Of a stretch of 64,000 nt of DNA, positions 1 to 9,007 are shown piece after piece. The stretch spans positions 163,375-227,374 of the forward strand of contig NZ_JAKRNS010000004.1 in NCBI RefSeq assembly GCF_022346615.1. The letters are read 5' to 3'. The notes under the pieces are model-generated. The model was not told the DNA's origin. It worked only from the letters and a program-made list of their open reading frames with translations, and searched no databases. Made by a program: the position numbers and the translations under genes. Source of the stretch: Staphylococcus sp. ACRSN (GTDB taxonomy: Bacteria > Bacillota > Bacilli > Staphylococcales > Staphylococcaceae). Numbering within the stretch: position 1 is the stretch's first letter; each line of letters begins with the position of its first letter.

Positions 1-70
1 AAATTATATTTAAAGGTCAAATTACATATACAGTATTTATAAATTTTTCTATGATTTGCTTTTCGCCTTA

Positions 71-85
71 AAGTAAGCGCTTTTA
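71..85. promoter_or_regulatory. Candidate cre (CcpA) site
   Basis: The 15 bases AAGTAAGCGCTTTTA match the CcpA consensus WTGNAARCGNWWWCA at 13 of 15 positions and centre on the palindrome AAGCGCTT. The site lies about 170 bases upstream of the first gene of the window and could instead serve a divergent gene left of the window. The match is seen; the function is inference. Confidence 0.35.
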
Positions 86-253
86 ACCTGTCGAAAATGA
101 TCATTTGCCAGATTGGTTTTATAAATCAAATAAATCTTTCTGTCACAAAAAAGTCATTTATTCTATTAAGTCAAAAGTTTAAACTTTTATTCATGATAGC
201 AATTTATTATAACTTTTATAGATATTGTTAAGTTTTTCAATAGGAGTGGGATA

Positions 254-736
254 ATGATTCAAATTAAGGGTGCAGTAAATTTTCAAATTACATTAGATAG
301 TACAACATGGATTTTTGATGATCGAAAAGTACAAATCGAAGATTTAGAAAATGGCGTATTTGATGGAACAAAACCTATCAATTTCGAAGATAATAGAGAA
401 TGGAATCGCGCTATTTTAGAAGGACAAACCAATCCTCCTACACTAAATTCCGAAATTAAATATAAAAAACGTGCAGTGCTTGAGGGATCTTTTGTTATTA
501 ATATGACGCCTTTCTTCAAAAACGCGGAAGTTCATGAAAGTGCGACAAAGATACGCCTTTCAAACAGTGAACATTCACTTGATATACCAATTGAATTATT
601 GCCTTATCTCTTTTTCCAATTCTCTAAAGACGGAAAAAGATTATATGACGATAATGCAGTAGACAGTTTTGTATATGTCCCAGAACAAGGTTATGATTAT
701 CAATTCGAACATGTCACACACATTGAGGTGATTTAA
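254..736 (+). CDS. Conserved hypothetical protein, 160 aa
   Basis: I do not recognise a named domain in this acidic, soluble 160-residue protein. It has no signal peptide and no membrane segment. The ATG follows a clear ribosome-binding site (AGGAGTGGG) at 7 to 8 bases spacing. The next gene starts two bases after its stop codon, and one terminator follows that gene, so the two are very probably co-transcribed. Its partner is YlaI-like and typA is close by, an arrangement that resembles the yla region of Bacillus; a housekeeping role is plausible, but nothing in the sequence assigns a function. Coding status is well supported by length, the ribosome-binding site and operon structure. Confidence 0.85.
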   Translation: MIQIKGAVNFQITLDSTTWIFDDRKVQIEDLENGVFDGTKPINFEDNREWNRAILEGQTNPPTLNSEIKYKKRAVLEGSFVINMTPFFKNAEVHESATKIRLSNSEHSLDIPIELLPYLFFQFSKDGKRLYDDNAVDSFVYVPEQGYDYQFEHVTHIEVI

Positions 737-738
737 AT

Positions 739-921
739 TTGAAACAAGTGCAATGTATTATTTGTGATACTAAAGTATTTATAGATGAAAATACTTTAGA
801 AGCAAAAAGATTAAAAAATGATCCAATGCATACATTTATGTGTGATGAATGTAAAAGTAGATTAGATACGCCAAAACAGCGTAATCAAGTCTATACATTT
901 AATCACTTAGAAAAAAATTAA
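739..921 (+). CDS. ylaI: YlaI-like small zinc-ribbon protein (DUF2197)
   Basis: This 60-residue protein has two CxxC pairs (CIIC near residues 6-9 and CDEC near residues 35-38), a spacing typical of a small zinc ribbon. The pattern and size match the YlaI/DUF2197 family, whose Bacillus member also lies close to typA. It starts with TTG, preceded by a GAGGTG ribosome-binding site that overlaps the end of the upstream gene. Zinc binding is inferred from the cysteines; the cellular role is not known to me. A terminator hairpin follows directly. Confidence 0.8.
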   Translation: MKQVQCIICDTKVFIDENTLEAKRLKNDPMHTFMCDECKSRLDTPKQRNQVYTFNHLEKN

Positions 922-935
922 TTATTTAATACAAA

Positions 936-994
936 ATATACATTATATTATTACTTACATCTGATTATAAGTATTATATAATGTATATTTTTTT
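936..994 (+). terminator. Rho-independent terminator after the ylaI-like gene
   Basis: A 13-bp perfect stem (936-948 with 976-988) with a 27-base loop is followed by a run of seven T residues. It ends the two-gene forward transcript. Confidence 0.65.
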
Positions 995-1010
995 GTCTCA
1001 CATCAATAAA

Positions 1011-1049
1011 AAATACAGGCTAAGACAATAATTATGTCTCAACCTGTAT
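1011..1049 (-). terminator. Terminator of typA
   Basis: The arms 1013-1027 and 1035-1049 pair with one mismatch; on the minus strand the stem is followed by a T run (bases 1005-1012). The core AGGCTAAGAC resembles terminators elsewhere in this window. Confidence 0.75.
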
Positions 1050-1162
1050 CTTCATTTGGGCAGTAGTTAACAAAACTTAACTCAAAGTCATATATAATTA
1101 TTTTATCCCTATTGGACATCAACATCATTATATAAAACTTTCAATTCTTGCCCACTTACTAT

Positions 1163-3010
1163 TTATTCATCTTCTTGCATCATTTGTTTAACACGTTTTG
1201 ATTCTTTCTCACGTGCTGATTTTTCTAAAATTGTTTTTCTAATACGAATATTTTCTGGTGTAGTTTCGACCAATTCGTCATCATTTATAAATTGTAACGC
1301 TTCTTCTAAAGATAACACTCTAGGTCGTTTCATAGTTACAGTTTGGTCTTTATTTGCAGAACGTACGTTTGTTTGGTTCTTTTCTTTTGTTACGTTAACT
1401 GTTAAGTCATTTTCACGATTATGTTCACCAACAACCATACCTTCATATACTTCTGTACCAGGTTCCATGAAGTTCGTACCACGATCTTCTAATCCCATGA
1501 TAGCATATGAACTTGCTTTACCTTGGTCTAATGATACTAAAGCACCATTTCTTCTGCCACCAATACGTCCTTTAACACGAGGTCTAAACTCTTCAAATGT
1601 ATGGTTAATAATACCATAACCACGTGTTTGTGACATGAATTCAGTAGTATAACCGATTAAGCCACGTGCTGGTACCATAAAGATAATACGTGTTAGGCCA
1701 TTATCAGTAGTTACCATATCAACCATTTCACCTTTACGTTGACCTAATGATTCAATAACCGCACCTGTATATTCTTGAGGCACTTCACATTGTACGCGTT
1801 CAAATGGTTCACATTTAACGCCATCAATTTCTCTTAAAATAACTTGAGGTTTAGAAACTTGTAGTTCAAATCCTTCACGTCTCATGTTTTCAATTAAGAT
1901 TGATAAGTGTAATTCGCCACGACCTGCAACAATCCATTTATCTGGTGATTCAGTTTGTGTAACTTTTAATGACACATCTGTTTCTAATTGTTGATCTAAA
2001 CGTTCTTGAATTTGACGAGAAGTTACATAATCACCTTCACGTCCAGCGAAAGGAGAATTGTTTACTCTGAATGTCATTTCTAATGTTGGTTCATCTATTC
2101 TTAATACTGGTAAAGCTTCTTGATTATCAGTAGGTGTTACTGTTTCACCAACGTTGATATCTTCCATTCCAGATACAGCAATTAAGTCACCAGCATACGC
2201 TTCATTTACTTCTTCACGTTTTAAACCAAAGAAACCAAAGATTTTTGTTACACGGAAGTTTTTAACTGTTCCGTCTAATTTAATCAATGATACACTGTCT
2301 CCTACACGCATTGTTCCTCTGAACACACGTCCTACACCAATACGTCCTAAATAATCACTATAATCTAGTAATGCGATTTGGAATTGTAATGGTTCATCTC
2401 TATTATCAACAGGAGCAGGAACATAATCAATAATTGTTTCATATAATGCCTGCATGTTTTCGTCTTGTTTTTCTGAGTCTAGGCTTGCTGTACCGTTAAC
2501 AGCTGAAGCATAAACTACAGGGAAATCTAATTGTTCATCGTTTGCTTCTAATTCGATGAATAAGTCTAATACTTCGTCAACTACGCCTTCTGGTCTAGCT
2601 TCTGGTTTATCAATTTTATTAACTACAACTACTGGTTTTAAATTTTGCTCTAATGCTTTTTTCAATACAAAACGTGTTTGAGGCATTGTACCTTCATATG
2701 CATCTACTACTAAGACAACACCGTCAACCATTTTCATGATACGTTCTACTTCTCCGCCAAAATCAGCGTGTCCTGGTGTGTCTAAAATATTAATTCGATT
2801 ATCTTTGTAGTTAACTGCTGTGTTTTTAGCAAGGATTGTGATACCACGTTCTCTCTCTATATCATTTGAATCCATTGCTCTTTCATCTACATGCTCGTTC
2901 TCACGGAAAATTCCTGATTGTTTTAATAATTCATCTACAAGTGTCGTTTTACCATGGTCAACGTGAGCGATGATTGCTATATTACGAACATCTTCTCTAA
3001 TTTTAGTCAT
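1163..3010 (-). CDS. typA: Translational GTPase TypA/BipA
   Basis: TypA is a ribosome-associated GTPase related to EF-G and LepA that acts in ribosome assembly and stress adaptation. The G1 motif AHVDHGKT is at residues 15-22, the switch region ERERGITI at 52-59, DTPGH at 77-81 and NKID at 131-134. EF-G-like beta-barrel and C-terminal domains follow. I place the start at the internal ATG (615 aa) because AAAGGA lies 11 bases upstream of it but only 2 bases from the alternative TTG nine bases earlier; 615 aa is the length I recall for S. aureus TypA. It has its own terminator and is divergent from ylaF. A TATAAT-type -10 lies at 3064-3069 on the minus strand. Confidence 0.97.
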   Translation of the reverse strand: MTKIREDVRNIAIIAHVDHGKTTLVDELLKQSGIFRENEHVDERAMDSNDIERERGITILAKNTAVNYKDNRINILDTPGHADFGGEVERIMKMVDGVVLVVDAYEGTMPQTRFVLKKALEQNLKPVVVVNKIDKPEARPEGVVDEVLDLFIELEANDEQLDFPVVYASAVNGTASLDSEKQDENMQALYETIIDYVPAPVDNRDEPLQFQIALLDYSDYLGRIGVGRVFRGTMRVGDSVSLIKLDGTVKNFRVTKIFGFFGLKREEVNEAYAGDLIAVSGMEDINVGETVTPTDNQEALPVLRIDEPTLEMTFRVNNSPFAGREGDYVTSRQIQERLDQQLETDVSLKVTQTESPDKWIVAGRGELHLSILIENMRREGFELQVSKPQVILREIDGVKCEPFERVQCEVPQEYTGAVIESLGQRKGEMVDMVTTDNGLTRIIFMVPARGLIGYTTEFMSQTRGYGIINHTFEEFRPRVKGRIGGRRNGALVSLDQGKASSYAIMGLEDRGTNFMEPGTEVYEGMVVGEHNRENDLTVNVTKEKNQTNVRSANKDQTVTMKRPRVLSLEEALQFINDDELVETTPENIRIRKTILEKSAREKESKRVKQMMQEDE

Positions 3011-3110
3011 TTTATACAATTTCCTTTCTCGAGTAAATTCCCACTTTTCTTTGCAACTTTTTTATTATATCATATAATTGGTTAAAGAAAACTATAAAGG
3101 TGTGGTTGGG

Positions 3111-3302
3111 ATGCAACAAAAAAAATCAAAAGCAATATTTTGGGTACTCGCTATAGTCGCCATTATATTCTTGCTTTTATTTAGCTTTAGTCTAGCGGCT
3201 ACAAATGTTCCACTGATGATTTTAACACTTATATTATTCATTGCAACATTTGGGTGCGGTTTCACTTTAAAAAAGAAATATCGCGAAAACGATTGGTTAT
3301 AA
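3111..3302 (+). CDS. ylaF: YlaF-like small membrane protein (DUF5325)
   Basis: This 63-residue protein has two hydrophobic helices separated by a short polar turn, a lysine-rich N terminus and a charged C terminus (KKKYRENDWL). It fits the YlaF family, which is found beside typA in Bacillus. I chose the ATG at 3111, with AAAGGTG upstream, over a TTG 33 bases earlier. It is divergent from typA and convergent with suhB. Function unknown; an integral membrane location follows from the two helices. Confidence 0.75.
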   Translation: MQQKKSKAIFWVLAIVAIIFLLLFSFSLAATNVPLMILTLILFIATFGCGFTLKKKYRENDWL

Positions 3303-3310
3303 GATAAGAC

Positions 3311-3352
3311 AAAAATAGGCCGAAACAGTTATAATTGTTTCGGTCTATTTTT
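3311..3352. terminator. Bidirectional terminator between ylaF and suhB
   Basis: The arms 3311-3327 and 3336-3352 pair with one mismatch, with an A run on the left and a T run on the right, so the hairpin can serve both converging genes. Confidence 0.8.
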
Positions 3353-3367
3353 ACGTTTTCTTATCTA

Positions 3368-4189
3368 TTATTTTCTGCTAATTAGTCTTTGTTGTATTAA
3401 ATCGACGATATCTTCATTTTGCTTCAAGTGATGATAAACTAATTCTTCATGTAACTGAGGATTTGCCATTACAATTGAGTTAGCCCTAAAAATTGATAAA
3501 GCTTGACCTTCCAAATCCGTACCAATACCTTTTACCTCATTCAATATAATCAAACCACCAGCAAAATCCCACGGCTGTAAACGAGGGGTGATATATGCTC
3601 CTAACCTACCAGTTGCTACATGAATAATTTCTAATGCTGCAGATCCATAAGCTCTTGCACTTCTCGCCTCATCTACAATAGGTTTGAACAAATCTTCTAA
3701 CTTTGGCTTAGTTAGCCAATTAGGATTAATACCAATAATACTTTTCTTTAATGTCGTATCGGCTATAGGTTCAAGTGGTGTTTCATTTTCAAAAGCACCT
3801 TCACCTATTTTAGCATGATATAAAACATCGTTCATAACATCAAAGACGAAACCAGCATAGGGCTTTCCATCAGAATATATACCGATAGATATTGCAAAAT
3901 TTTCTTTTTGGTGAACGAAATTCAGCGTACCATCTATTGGATCTACTACCCAAATAATACCTGCCGCATCGTTTAAATCATGACCATGTCCCTCTTCACC
4001 AATAACTTGATGATCTGGATATGTTTTTTTTATCGTTTCATATATAAATTTTTCAGTTGCTTTATCTACATTTGTTACTAAATCGTTAGGGTTTGATTTT
4101 GTTTCAATTTCTATGTCTTGTTTCATAATTTTTTTAACATTATTGCCCGCTTCTAAAATTAGTCCTTTTGCAAATTCATAAACTGTCAT
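3368..4189 (-). CDS. suhB: Inositol monophosphatase family protein
   Basis: A magnesium-dependent phosphomonoesterase of the IMPase/FBPase/CysQ superfamily; members hydrolyse inositol monophosphate and, in some bacteria, NADP(H) or PAP. The metal site is visible: GEEG at residues 64-67, DPIDGTLNF at 83-91, and the C-terminal PWDFAGG motif. The length (273 aa) is normal. A strong AAGGAG lies 8 bases before the ATG. It is monocistronic, convergent with ylaF and divergent from the YktB gene. The exact substrate cannot be read from sequence. Confidence 0.92.
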   Translation of the reverse strand: MTVYEFAKGLILEAGNNVKKIMKQDIEIETKSNPNDLVTNVDKATEKFIYETIKKTYPDHQVIGEEGHGHDLNDAAGIIWVVDPIDGTLNFVHQKENFAISIGIYSDGKPYAGFVFDVMNDVLYHAKIGEGAFENETPLEPIADTTLKKSIIGINPNWLTKPKLEDLFKPIVDEARSARAYGSAALEIIHVATGRLGAYITPRLQPWDFAGGLIILNEVKGIGTDLEGQALSIFRANSIVMANPQLHEELVYHHLKQNEDIVDLIQQRLISRK

Positions 4190-4452
4190 AGTCTCAGCTC
4201 CTTAACCTTTTCTATTATACATTACTTACTACATAAAAAGGTAATGTACGTTTTATAATCTATTTTCTTCATTATATGTATTAATTTTAGTTGAATATTA
4301 CATTCACCTTTTATAATATATCACTTTATACCCTTTTTCGAACTTGTTCACACGCACGTATAATTTTGTATTAGTCTAAAACAATCCAAATGTTACCTGT
4401 ATTAGAATATGCTACAATACAATCAAATCAAGTTGTTGCACAGGAGGTTAAT

Positions 4453-5064
4453 ATGACAAAATATACTTTTAAACCAAAAGATTTTAAATCATTCCAGGTG
4501 GATGGTCTTGAAGCCAGAATGGAAGCACTCAATGAATATATAAGACCACAACTAAATAATTTAGGAGAACATTTCGCTCAATATCTAGAAACTATCACAG
4601 GCGAAACATTTTACCCACATGTTGCAAAACATGCACGCAGAAGTGTAAATCCCCCGAAAGATACTTGGGTTGCTTTTGCTACAAATAATCGTGGATATAA
4701 AATGCTCCCTCATTTCCAAATTGGTTTGTTTGAAGAACAATTATTTGTAATGTACGGTGTGATGCATGAAGCTAAAGATAAAGCACAACGTGTAGTGGTA
4801 TTCGAAGATAAGTTTGATACGCTAACAAATTTACCAAATGATTATAGTATTAGTTTAGATCACATGAATCAAACCAAGACGCTTATCTCTGAAATGTCTG
4901 AAGATGATTTACATAAAGCCATTGATCGTGTTAAAAAAGTGAAGAAAGGTGAATTCTTTGTAGCAAGAACACTTTCACCGGGTGCTGATGAATTAAAATC
5001 TGATAAATCATTTATAAATTTTTTAGAAGAAACTTTTGAACAACTTTTAAAATTTTATAGATAA
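4453..5064 (+). CDS. yktB: YktB/DUF1054 family protein
   Basis: A 203-residue soluble protein of the DUF1054 (YktB) family, conserved through Bacillales; characteristic stretches are the N-terminal [20 protein letters not shown] and the central [16 protein letters not shown]. The start at 4453 follows AGGAGG at 6 bases; the longer reading from 4390 adds 21 residues with no ribosome-binding site. The molecular function is unknown. It is a single gene with its own terminator. Confidence 0.88.
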   Translation: MTKYTFKPKDFKSFQVDGLEARMEALNEYIRPQLNNLGEHFAQYLETITGETFYPHVAKHARRSVNPPKDTWVAFATNNRGYKMLPHFQIGLFEEQLFVMYGVMHEAKDKAQRVVVFEDKFDTLTNLPNDYSISLDHMNQTKTLISEMSEDDLHKAIDRVKKVKKGEFFVARTLSPGADELKSDKSFINFLEETFEQLLKFYR

Positions 5065-5116
5065 TATTTTAAGAGTTGTTAAGCTAATTCATTTTCAAAT
5101 TGAGATATAAATAAAT

Positions 5117-5148
5117 AGGCTAAGACATAATTTTTTATGTCTTAGCCT
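5117..5148. terminator. Bidirectional terminator downstream of yktB
   Basis: A perfect 14-bp stem (5117-5130 with 5135-5148) carries the AGGCTAAGACATAA core and lies between convergent genes. T-rich bases follow on both strands. Confidence 0.75.
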
Positions 5149-5187
5149 GTTTGATTGATAGTTAGTTATTATCTGACTACTTTAAGC

Positions 5188-5712
5188 TTAATAAATGTAT
5201 GGATCATCATCTTTTTTGCGCTTGAGTTTATTTTCTTCATCAAAGTTATGCTTTGTTTGTTTATGATCTGAAGTTTTATTTTCAGGTTGTTCACGCTGTT
5301 CATTTATCTTAGGAAAATTACTTTCATCTAATTGGTTCTTTTTTGAACGCTTTACAAACAACATAATACCTGCAATCAGCCACAAAATTAATGCAATTAA
5401 ATTTGTAGAGAATATAGATGTAATTGCCGCAACAATTAATAAACAAGCAGCCAATACTCTATTTTTCTTAATCAAAAATGTACCAATTACTCCTAATATC
5501 AAAGCAATTAATAAATAGATAGTCAATAAAGTCAGCGATGACTTAAAGGTTCCGAGCGACATTTCCATACCTTGTTGTTGATTCATTTGATTAAAGACCT
5601 CTTTAAATTCAGGTATATTAATCATGAAAAGACAAAGCACTATAAACAACAAATAAATGATACTCAAGCTATTCGCTATCCAAGCTAATATTCTTTCTGC
5701 TTTTCTATTCAT
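5188..5712 (-). CDS. DUF4064-like membrane protein with charged C-terminal tail
   Basis: This 174-residue protein has three or four predicted membrane helices (roughly residues 10-32, 60-82 and 86-118), then a highly charged tail rich in K, E, D and N that ends in DDDPYIY. The N-terminal layout (MNRKAERILAWIANSLSIIY) resembles the membrane part of the larger AuxB protein encoded at 7708-8934, so the two may be paralogues of the DUF4064 type. Its function is unknown. GGGGG lies just upstream of the ATG. It is convergent with yktB. Confidence 0.8.
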   Translation of the reverse strand: MNRKAERILAWIANSLSIIYLLFIVLCLFMINIPEFKEVFNQMNQQQGMEMSLGTFKSSLTLLTIYLLIALILGVIGTFLIKKNRVLAACLLIVAAITSIFSTNLIALILWLIAGIMLFVKRSKKNQLDESNFPKINEQREQPENKTSDHKQTKHNFDEENKLKRKKDDDPYIY

Positions 5713-5836
5713 TTTGCTCCCCCTTATTACTTTTACTTATATCATAGCAAATAATTACGAATATAAAAATAATCCGCCCTCTTTTGATACATTTTTCAAC
5801 AGCAGGAACTTTATATAAATCACACACCTTAAAAAC

Positions 5837-5852
5837 TTTAGGTTGACCTAAA
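5837..5852. promoter_or_regulatory. MntR-type operator upstream of mntH
   Basis: TTTAGGTTGACCTAAA consists of 7-bp inverted arms around a two-base centre. It sits 54 bases before the mntH start and contains a TTGACC hexamer that could be the -35 element. This is the form expected for DtxR/MntR-family repressors, which switch off Mn(II) uptake when manganese is plentiful. The palindrome is seen; the regulator is inferred. Confidence 0.7.
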
Positions 5853-5905
5853 ATATTTTTTGGTTTAATCTGATAAATATTAAGTTTTTAGTGGAGGTGA
5901 GATAA

Positions 5906-7246
5906 ATGTCTCAACATGTAAATAATGAACAAAAAAGTATGGATGAAATTAATAACACGGTATCGGTAGTATCAGAAGGTAAATTTAGTCAAAAACTTTT
6001 TTCCTATTTAGGTCCTGGACTCCTTGTTGCAGTTGGTTATATGGATCCAGGTAATTGGATTACTTCTATGCAAGGCGGTGCACAATTTGGATACATTTTG
6101 CTATTCGTGATTTTACTATCAAGTCTATCTGCGATGTTATTACAAAGTATGACGGTAAGATTAGGAATAGCAACAGGTATGGATTTAGCACAAGCTACAA
6201 AATATTATCTCAATAAACCACTCGCAGTTATTTTTTGGATTATTGCTGAATTGGCTATTATAGCTACAGACATAGCTGAAGTCATCGGTAGTGCTATTGC
6301 ACTCGATTTACTATTTGATATTCCATTGCTTGTTGGTGCTTTAATAACTGTGTTAGATGTATTTTTATTATTATTTATTATGCGCTTTGGATTTAGAAAA
6401 ATTGAAGCTATTGTCGGTACGTTAATATTTACAGTATTAGTTATTTTTATTTTTGAAGTGTTTATTGCATCACCAAATGTAACTCAAGTACTAAATGGTT
6501 TTGTGCCTCATAGTACAATTATCACCAATAATAGCGCATTATTTATTGCACTTGGTATTATTGGCGCAACAATTATGCCACATAATCTTTATCTACATTC
6601 TTCAATCGTACAATCAAGAATGTATAATCGAAATGATGCTTCATCAAAAGCCCAAGCTATTAAATATGCTACTTTGGATTCCAATATTCAATTAACTATC
6701 GCATTTGTAATTAATTGTTTATTACTTATTTTAGGTTCAGCACTCTTTTTTGGTGTAAACACTGACAAATTAGGTGGCTTTTACGATTTATATACTGCGT
6801 TACATCATCAACCAATGCTTGGTGCATCGCTTGGAGCAATTATGAGTACGCTATTTGCAGTAGCTTTACTTGCCTCAGGGCAAAATTCAACAATAACGGG
6901 TACAATGGCTGGACAAATTGTTATGGAAGGTTTTATCAATTTAAGAATTCCAAATTGGTTGCGGAGATTAATTACCAGATTACTTGCAATACTTCCTATA
7001 ATCTTTTGCTTAATTCTATTTAATAGTAATGAAGCAAAAATGGAACAATTGCTAGTTGTTTCGCAAGTATTTTTAAGTATTGCTTTACCGTTTTCTTTAA
7101 TCCCATTACAACTTGCCACAAATAATAATCGATTAATGGGTCAGTTTAAAAACAAAATGTGGATTAATATCATTTCTTGGATTTTGATTATTATTTTAAG
7201 TATTTTAAATGTTTATCTTATAATCCAAACATTTCAAGAATTATAA
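5906..7246 (+). CDS. mntH: NRAMP-family Mn2+/Fe2+ proton symporter MntH
   Basis: MntH imports divalent manganese with protons across the cytoplasmic membrane. The two metal-binding motifs are intact: DPGN at residues 47-50 in the first helix and MPHN at 224-227 in the sixth. About eleven membrane segments span residues 30-443, and the first 30 residues form a polar cytoplasmic tail. The length of 446 aa is normal. The ATG has a GGAGGTGA ribosome-binding site. An MntR-like palindrome overlaps the probable promoter, predicting repression by Mn2+. A terminator follows, and the gene is monocistronic. Confidence 0.96.
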   Translation: MSQHVNNEQKSMDEINNTVSVVSEGKFSQKLFSYLGPGLLVAVGYMDPGNWITSMQGGAQFGYILLFVILLSSLSAMLLQSMTVRLGIATGMDLAQATKYYLNKPLAVIFWIIAELAIIATDIAEVIGSAIALDLLFDIPLLVGALITVLDVFLLLFIMRFGFRKIEAIVGTLIFTVLVIFIFEVFIASPNVTQVLNGFVPHSTIITNNSALFIALGIIGATIMPHNLYLHSSIVQSRMYNRNDASSKAQAIKYATLDSNIQLTIAFVINCLLLILGSALFFGVNTDKLGGFYDLYTALHHQPMLGASLGAIMSTLFAVALLASGQNSTITGTMAGQIVMEGFINLRIPNWLRRLITRLLAILPIIFCLILFNSNEAKMEQLLVVSQVFLSIALPFSLIPLQLATNNNRLMGQFKNKMWINIISWILIIILSILNVYLIIQTFQEL

Positions 7247-7278
7247 AAAGCATTTGGATATAAGGTCTATAATAGTAA

Positions 7279-7314
7279 CCAGTAAATGTGTTGTATGCAT
7301 TTACTGGCTTTTTT
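7279..7314 (+). terminator. Terminator of mntH
   Basis: A 10-bp perfect stem CCAGTAAATG/CATTTACTGG (7279-7288 with 7298-7307) is followed by CTTTTTT. Confidence 0.85.
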
Positions 7315-7325
7315 ATACAAAATTT

Positions 7326-7415
7326 CGTATTATTAGCTTGCTTTCCAAGAATGCCGTCTCTGCCTAGGACATCGACTTTCATTGCTTGCTCAAGAATCTT
7401 CCCAAAATACATCAT
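7326..7415 (-). repeat. Dispersed ~100-bp imperfect-palindrome element, copy 1 (diverged)
   Basis: Read on the minus strand, this stretch follows the same order of blocks as the copies at 49.8 and 50.0 kb: GTATTTT then a GATTCTTGAG block near one end and AAAGCAAGCTAATAATA at the other, with a GAAG...CTAGGCAGAGAC centre. It lies in the gap between convergent mntH and auxB. A 65-codon open frame across it has no ribosome-binding site and is not a gene. Confidence 0.55.
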
Positions 7416-7639
7416 AAGTCATTGTGAATTTATATATTTAATATAATGTATAGTTTAACATTATGTAAAAATCATAGTATGATGCGAAAAGAGCTTGTTT
7501 TATATATTAATACGTATTTTTATCGATTTTATAACGTTATGACGTATGGGAGAAATATTATTTTGAGTGAGAGACTACAAGCTCGAGCCATACACTAGGT
7601 TTACATGCATTGTTCAAAATTGTAACATCCCAAATATAT
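7416..7639. other. AT-rich intergenic stretch, no gene found
   Basis: Between the repeat element and the terminator of auxB I see no convincing gene. A 38-codon frame starting at 7482 lacks a ribosome-binding site. The phrase GAGAGACTACAAGCTCGAG near 7570-7590 vaguely recalls the centre of the repeat family and may be a more decayed fragment. Confidence 0.4.
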
Positions 7640-7672
7640 AAGAGAGCTAATCTGTCACAGATTAGCTCTCTT
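7640..7672. terminator. Terminator downstream of auxB
   Basis: A 15-bp perfect stem (7640-7654 with 7658-7672) with a three-base loop lies between the converging mntH and auxB transcripts. Confidence 0.8.
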
Positions 7673-7707
7673 ATTTTAAGAATGGAAATGAGTATCCCAG
7701 TCTTTTT

Positions 7708-8934
7708 CTATTTATCTTTTTTTTGTGACTTCAATGATTCATTTTGTGAAGATTCTAATGACTCATCTGTTTCCTCATGAGAAGTCTTTTTTTTACGTTC
7801 TTCAAAATTCATTCTACGTTGATTAGCAGCACTTGGCATTTGTTTACGCTTTTCTTTTTCTCGTTGCTTACGTTCTTTCTTTTCTTGTTTAATACGTGCT
7901 TTTTCTTCTGCTCGTTCTTGTTTCTCTTTTTCTTTACGTTGCGCTTCTTCATACTTTAATCTTTGTTGTTCTTCATATTCAGCCTGTCTACGCTGTGCTT
8001 CTTCCTCAGCTTGTTGTTGTCTTTCTCTTTCCAACGCTTCGTTCTGTTCGCGTGTGCTTTGATCCTCTTGAGTTGAATCACCTTGATTACCAACTACATT
8101 ACCTTGTTCATCATAAACACTGCTTACATTGCCGAAGTTGTCTTGTTCATCCACTTGTCCATTCGCATCATCTTGTTGTTTTTTGTTTTTATAATTATAT
8201 TTAGCTTGTCTCGATAATACTGTTGGCTCATCTTCAGAATCATGTTTTGAAGGATTTACTTTTTCAGCTACATCTGAAGTGTATCCACCTCGACGAAGTT
8301 GATTTTCCTGAGTTTGTGCCACCGCTTGTTCTTCGCCTTCCGGATCCGCTTGGTGTTGCCCTCTAATTGTTTGATCTGCAGGTTGATTATAATGAGAATC
8401 ATCATATCTTTTCTCATGTGACGGACGGTCATATGTTTCATATGGCTCATCTGTATAATAACCTGGTACAGTTTCTAACTTATCTTTTCTTGCAAACATC
8501 ATAATTGCTGTTATAAAGAAAAGAATAGGAATAATTAACGGTACAAATAATAAAACTAAAGGCAATGTAATTACTGAGGCTACTAAAAACAAAATACCAG
8601 ATAAAATTCTAATATTCATAGAAATTAAGGCTAAAAATGAAATTAATAAACAAATAATAAAATAAACAATTACTGCCCAAATACCATTTTGTAGCCAAAT
8701 TACAAATTGAGTTGTATTTAGACTATTATTCGCGAGTATTTGTTGAATAAAATCATTGCCATTTAAAGATGTCTCTAACCTTTGAATTGATGTATCGCTA
8801 CTAAACGAAACTAATGCGATAAACATCGTAATGATGGTTAATAAAAGTAAAAATATCCAACTTAACCATCCCAATACTTTTTCAGCTATACGACTCACTG
8901 GTCGTCTAACTTGAGTATATTGATCTCCTGACAT
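7708..8934 (-). CDS. auxB: AuxB-like membrane protein with long charged helical tail
   Basis: A 408-residue protein: four membrane helices in the first ~165 residues (DUF4064-like), an acidic and Gln-rich linker, then a long E/Q/K/R-rich stretch (about residues 290-390) expected to form a coiled coil or single alpha helix in the cytoplasm. Its position next to potD matches the S. aureus gene I recall as auxB, an auxiliary factor for beta-lactam resistance that stabilises lipoteichoic acid; the name therefore rests on synteny and architecture. The start at 8934 has AAGGAGT 9 bases upstream; the ATG 30 bases earlier has none. It lies 73 bases after potD and could be partly read through from the pot operon. 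Confidence 0.75.
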   Translation of the reverse strand: MSGDQYTQVRRPVSRIAEKVLGWLSWIFLLLLTIITMFIALVSFSSDTSIQRLETSLNGNDFIQQILANNSLNTTQFVIWLQNGIWAVIVYFIICLLISFLALISMNIRILSGILFLVASVITLPLVLLFVPLIIPILFFITAIMMFARKDKLETVPGYYTDEPYETYDRPSHEKRYDDSHYNQPADQTIRGQHQADPEGEEQAVAQTQENQLRRGGYTSDVAEKVNPSKHDSEDEPTVLSRQAKYNYKNKKQQDDANGQVDEQDNFGNVSSVYDEQGNVVGNQGDSTQEDQSTREQNEALERERQQQAEEEAQRRQAEYEEQQRLKYEEAQRKEKEKQERAEEKARIKQEKKERKQREKEKRKQMPSAANQRRMNFEERKKKTSHEETDESLESSQNESLKSQKKDK

Positions 8935-9007
8935 GTAATCACAACTCCTTATAATGCTTGTCAAATAATTATATCTAATTCATCCCAAAATAACTACTAT
9001 CTACAAC

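Noticed and set aside
7218..7415. 65-codon minus-strand open frame
   Set aside because: It has no ribosome-binding site, overlaps the end and the terminator of mntH, and coincides with a copy of the dispersed repeat.
7482..7598. 38-codon plus-strand open frame in the mntH-auxB gap
   Set aside because: It has an ATG but no ribosome-binding site, no promoter and no recognisable similarity.
7896..8204. 102-codon frame opposite auxB
   Set aside because: It lies antisense to the charged coiled-coil region of auxB; its odd composition (rich in Leu, His, Val, Phe) mirrors the biased codons of the real gene.
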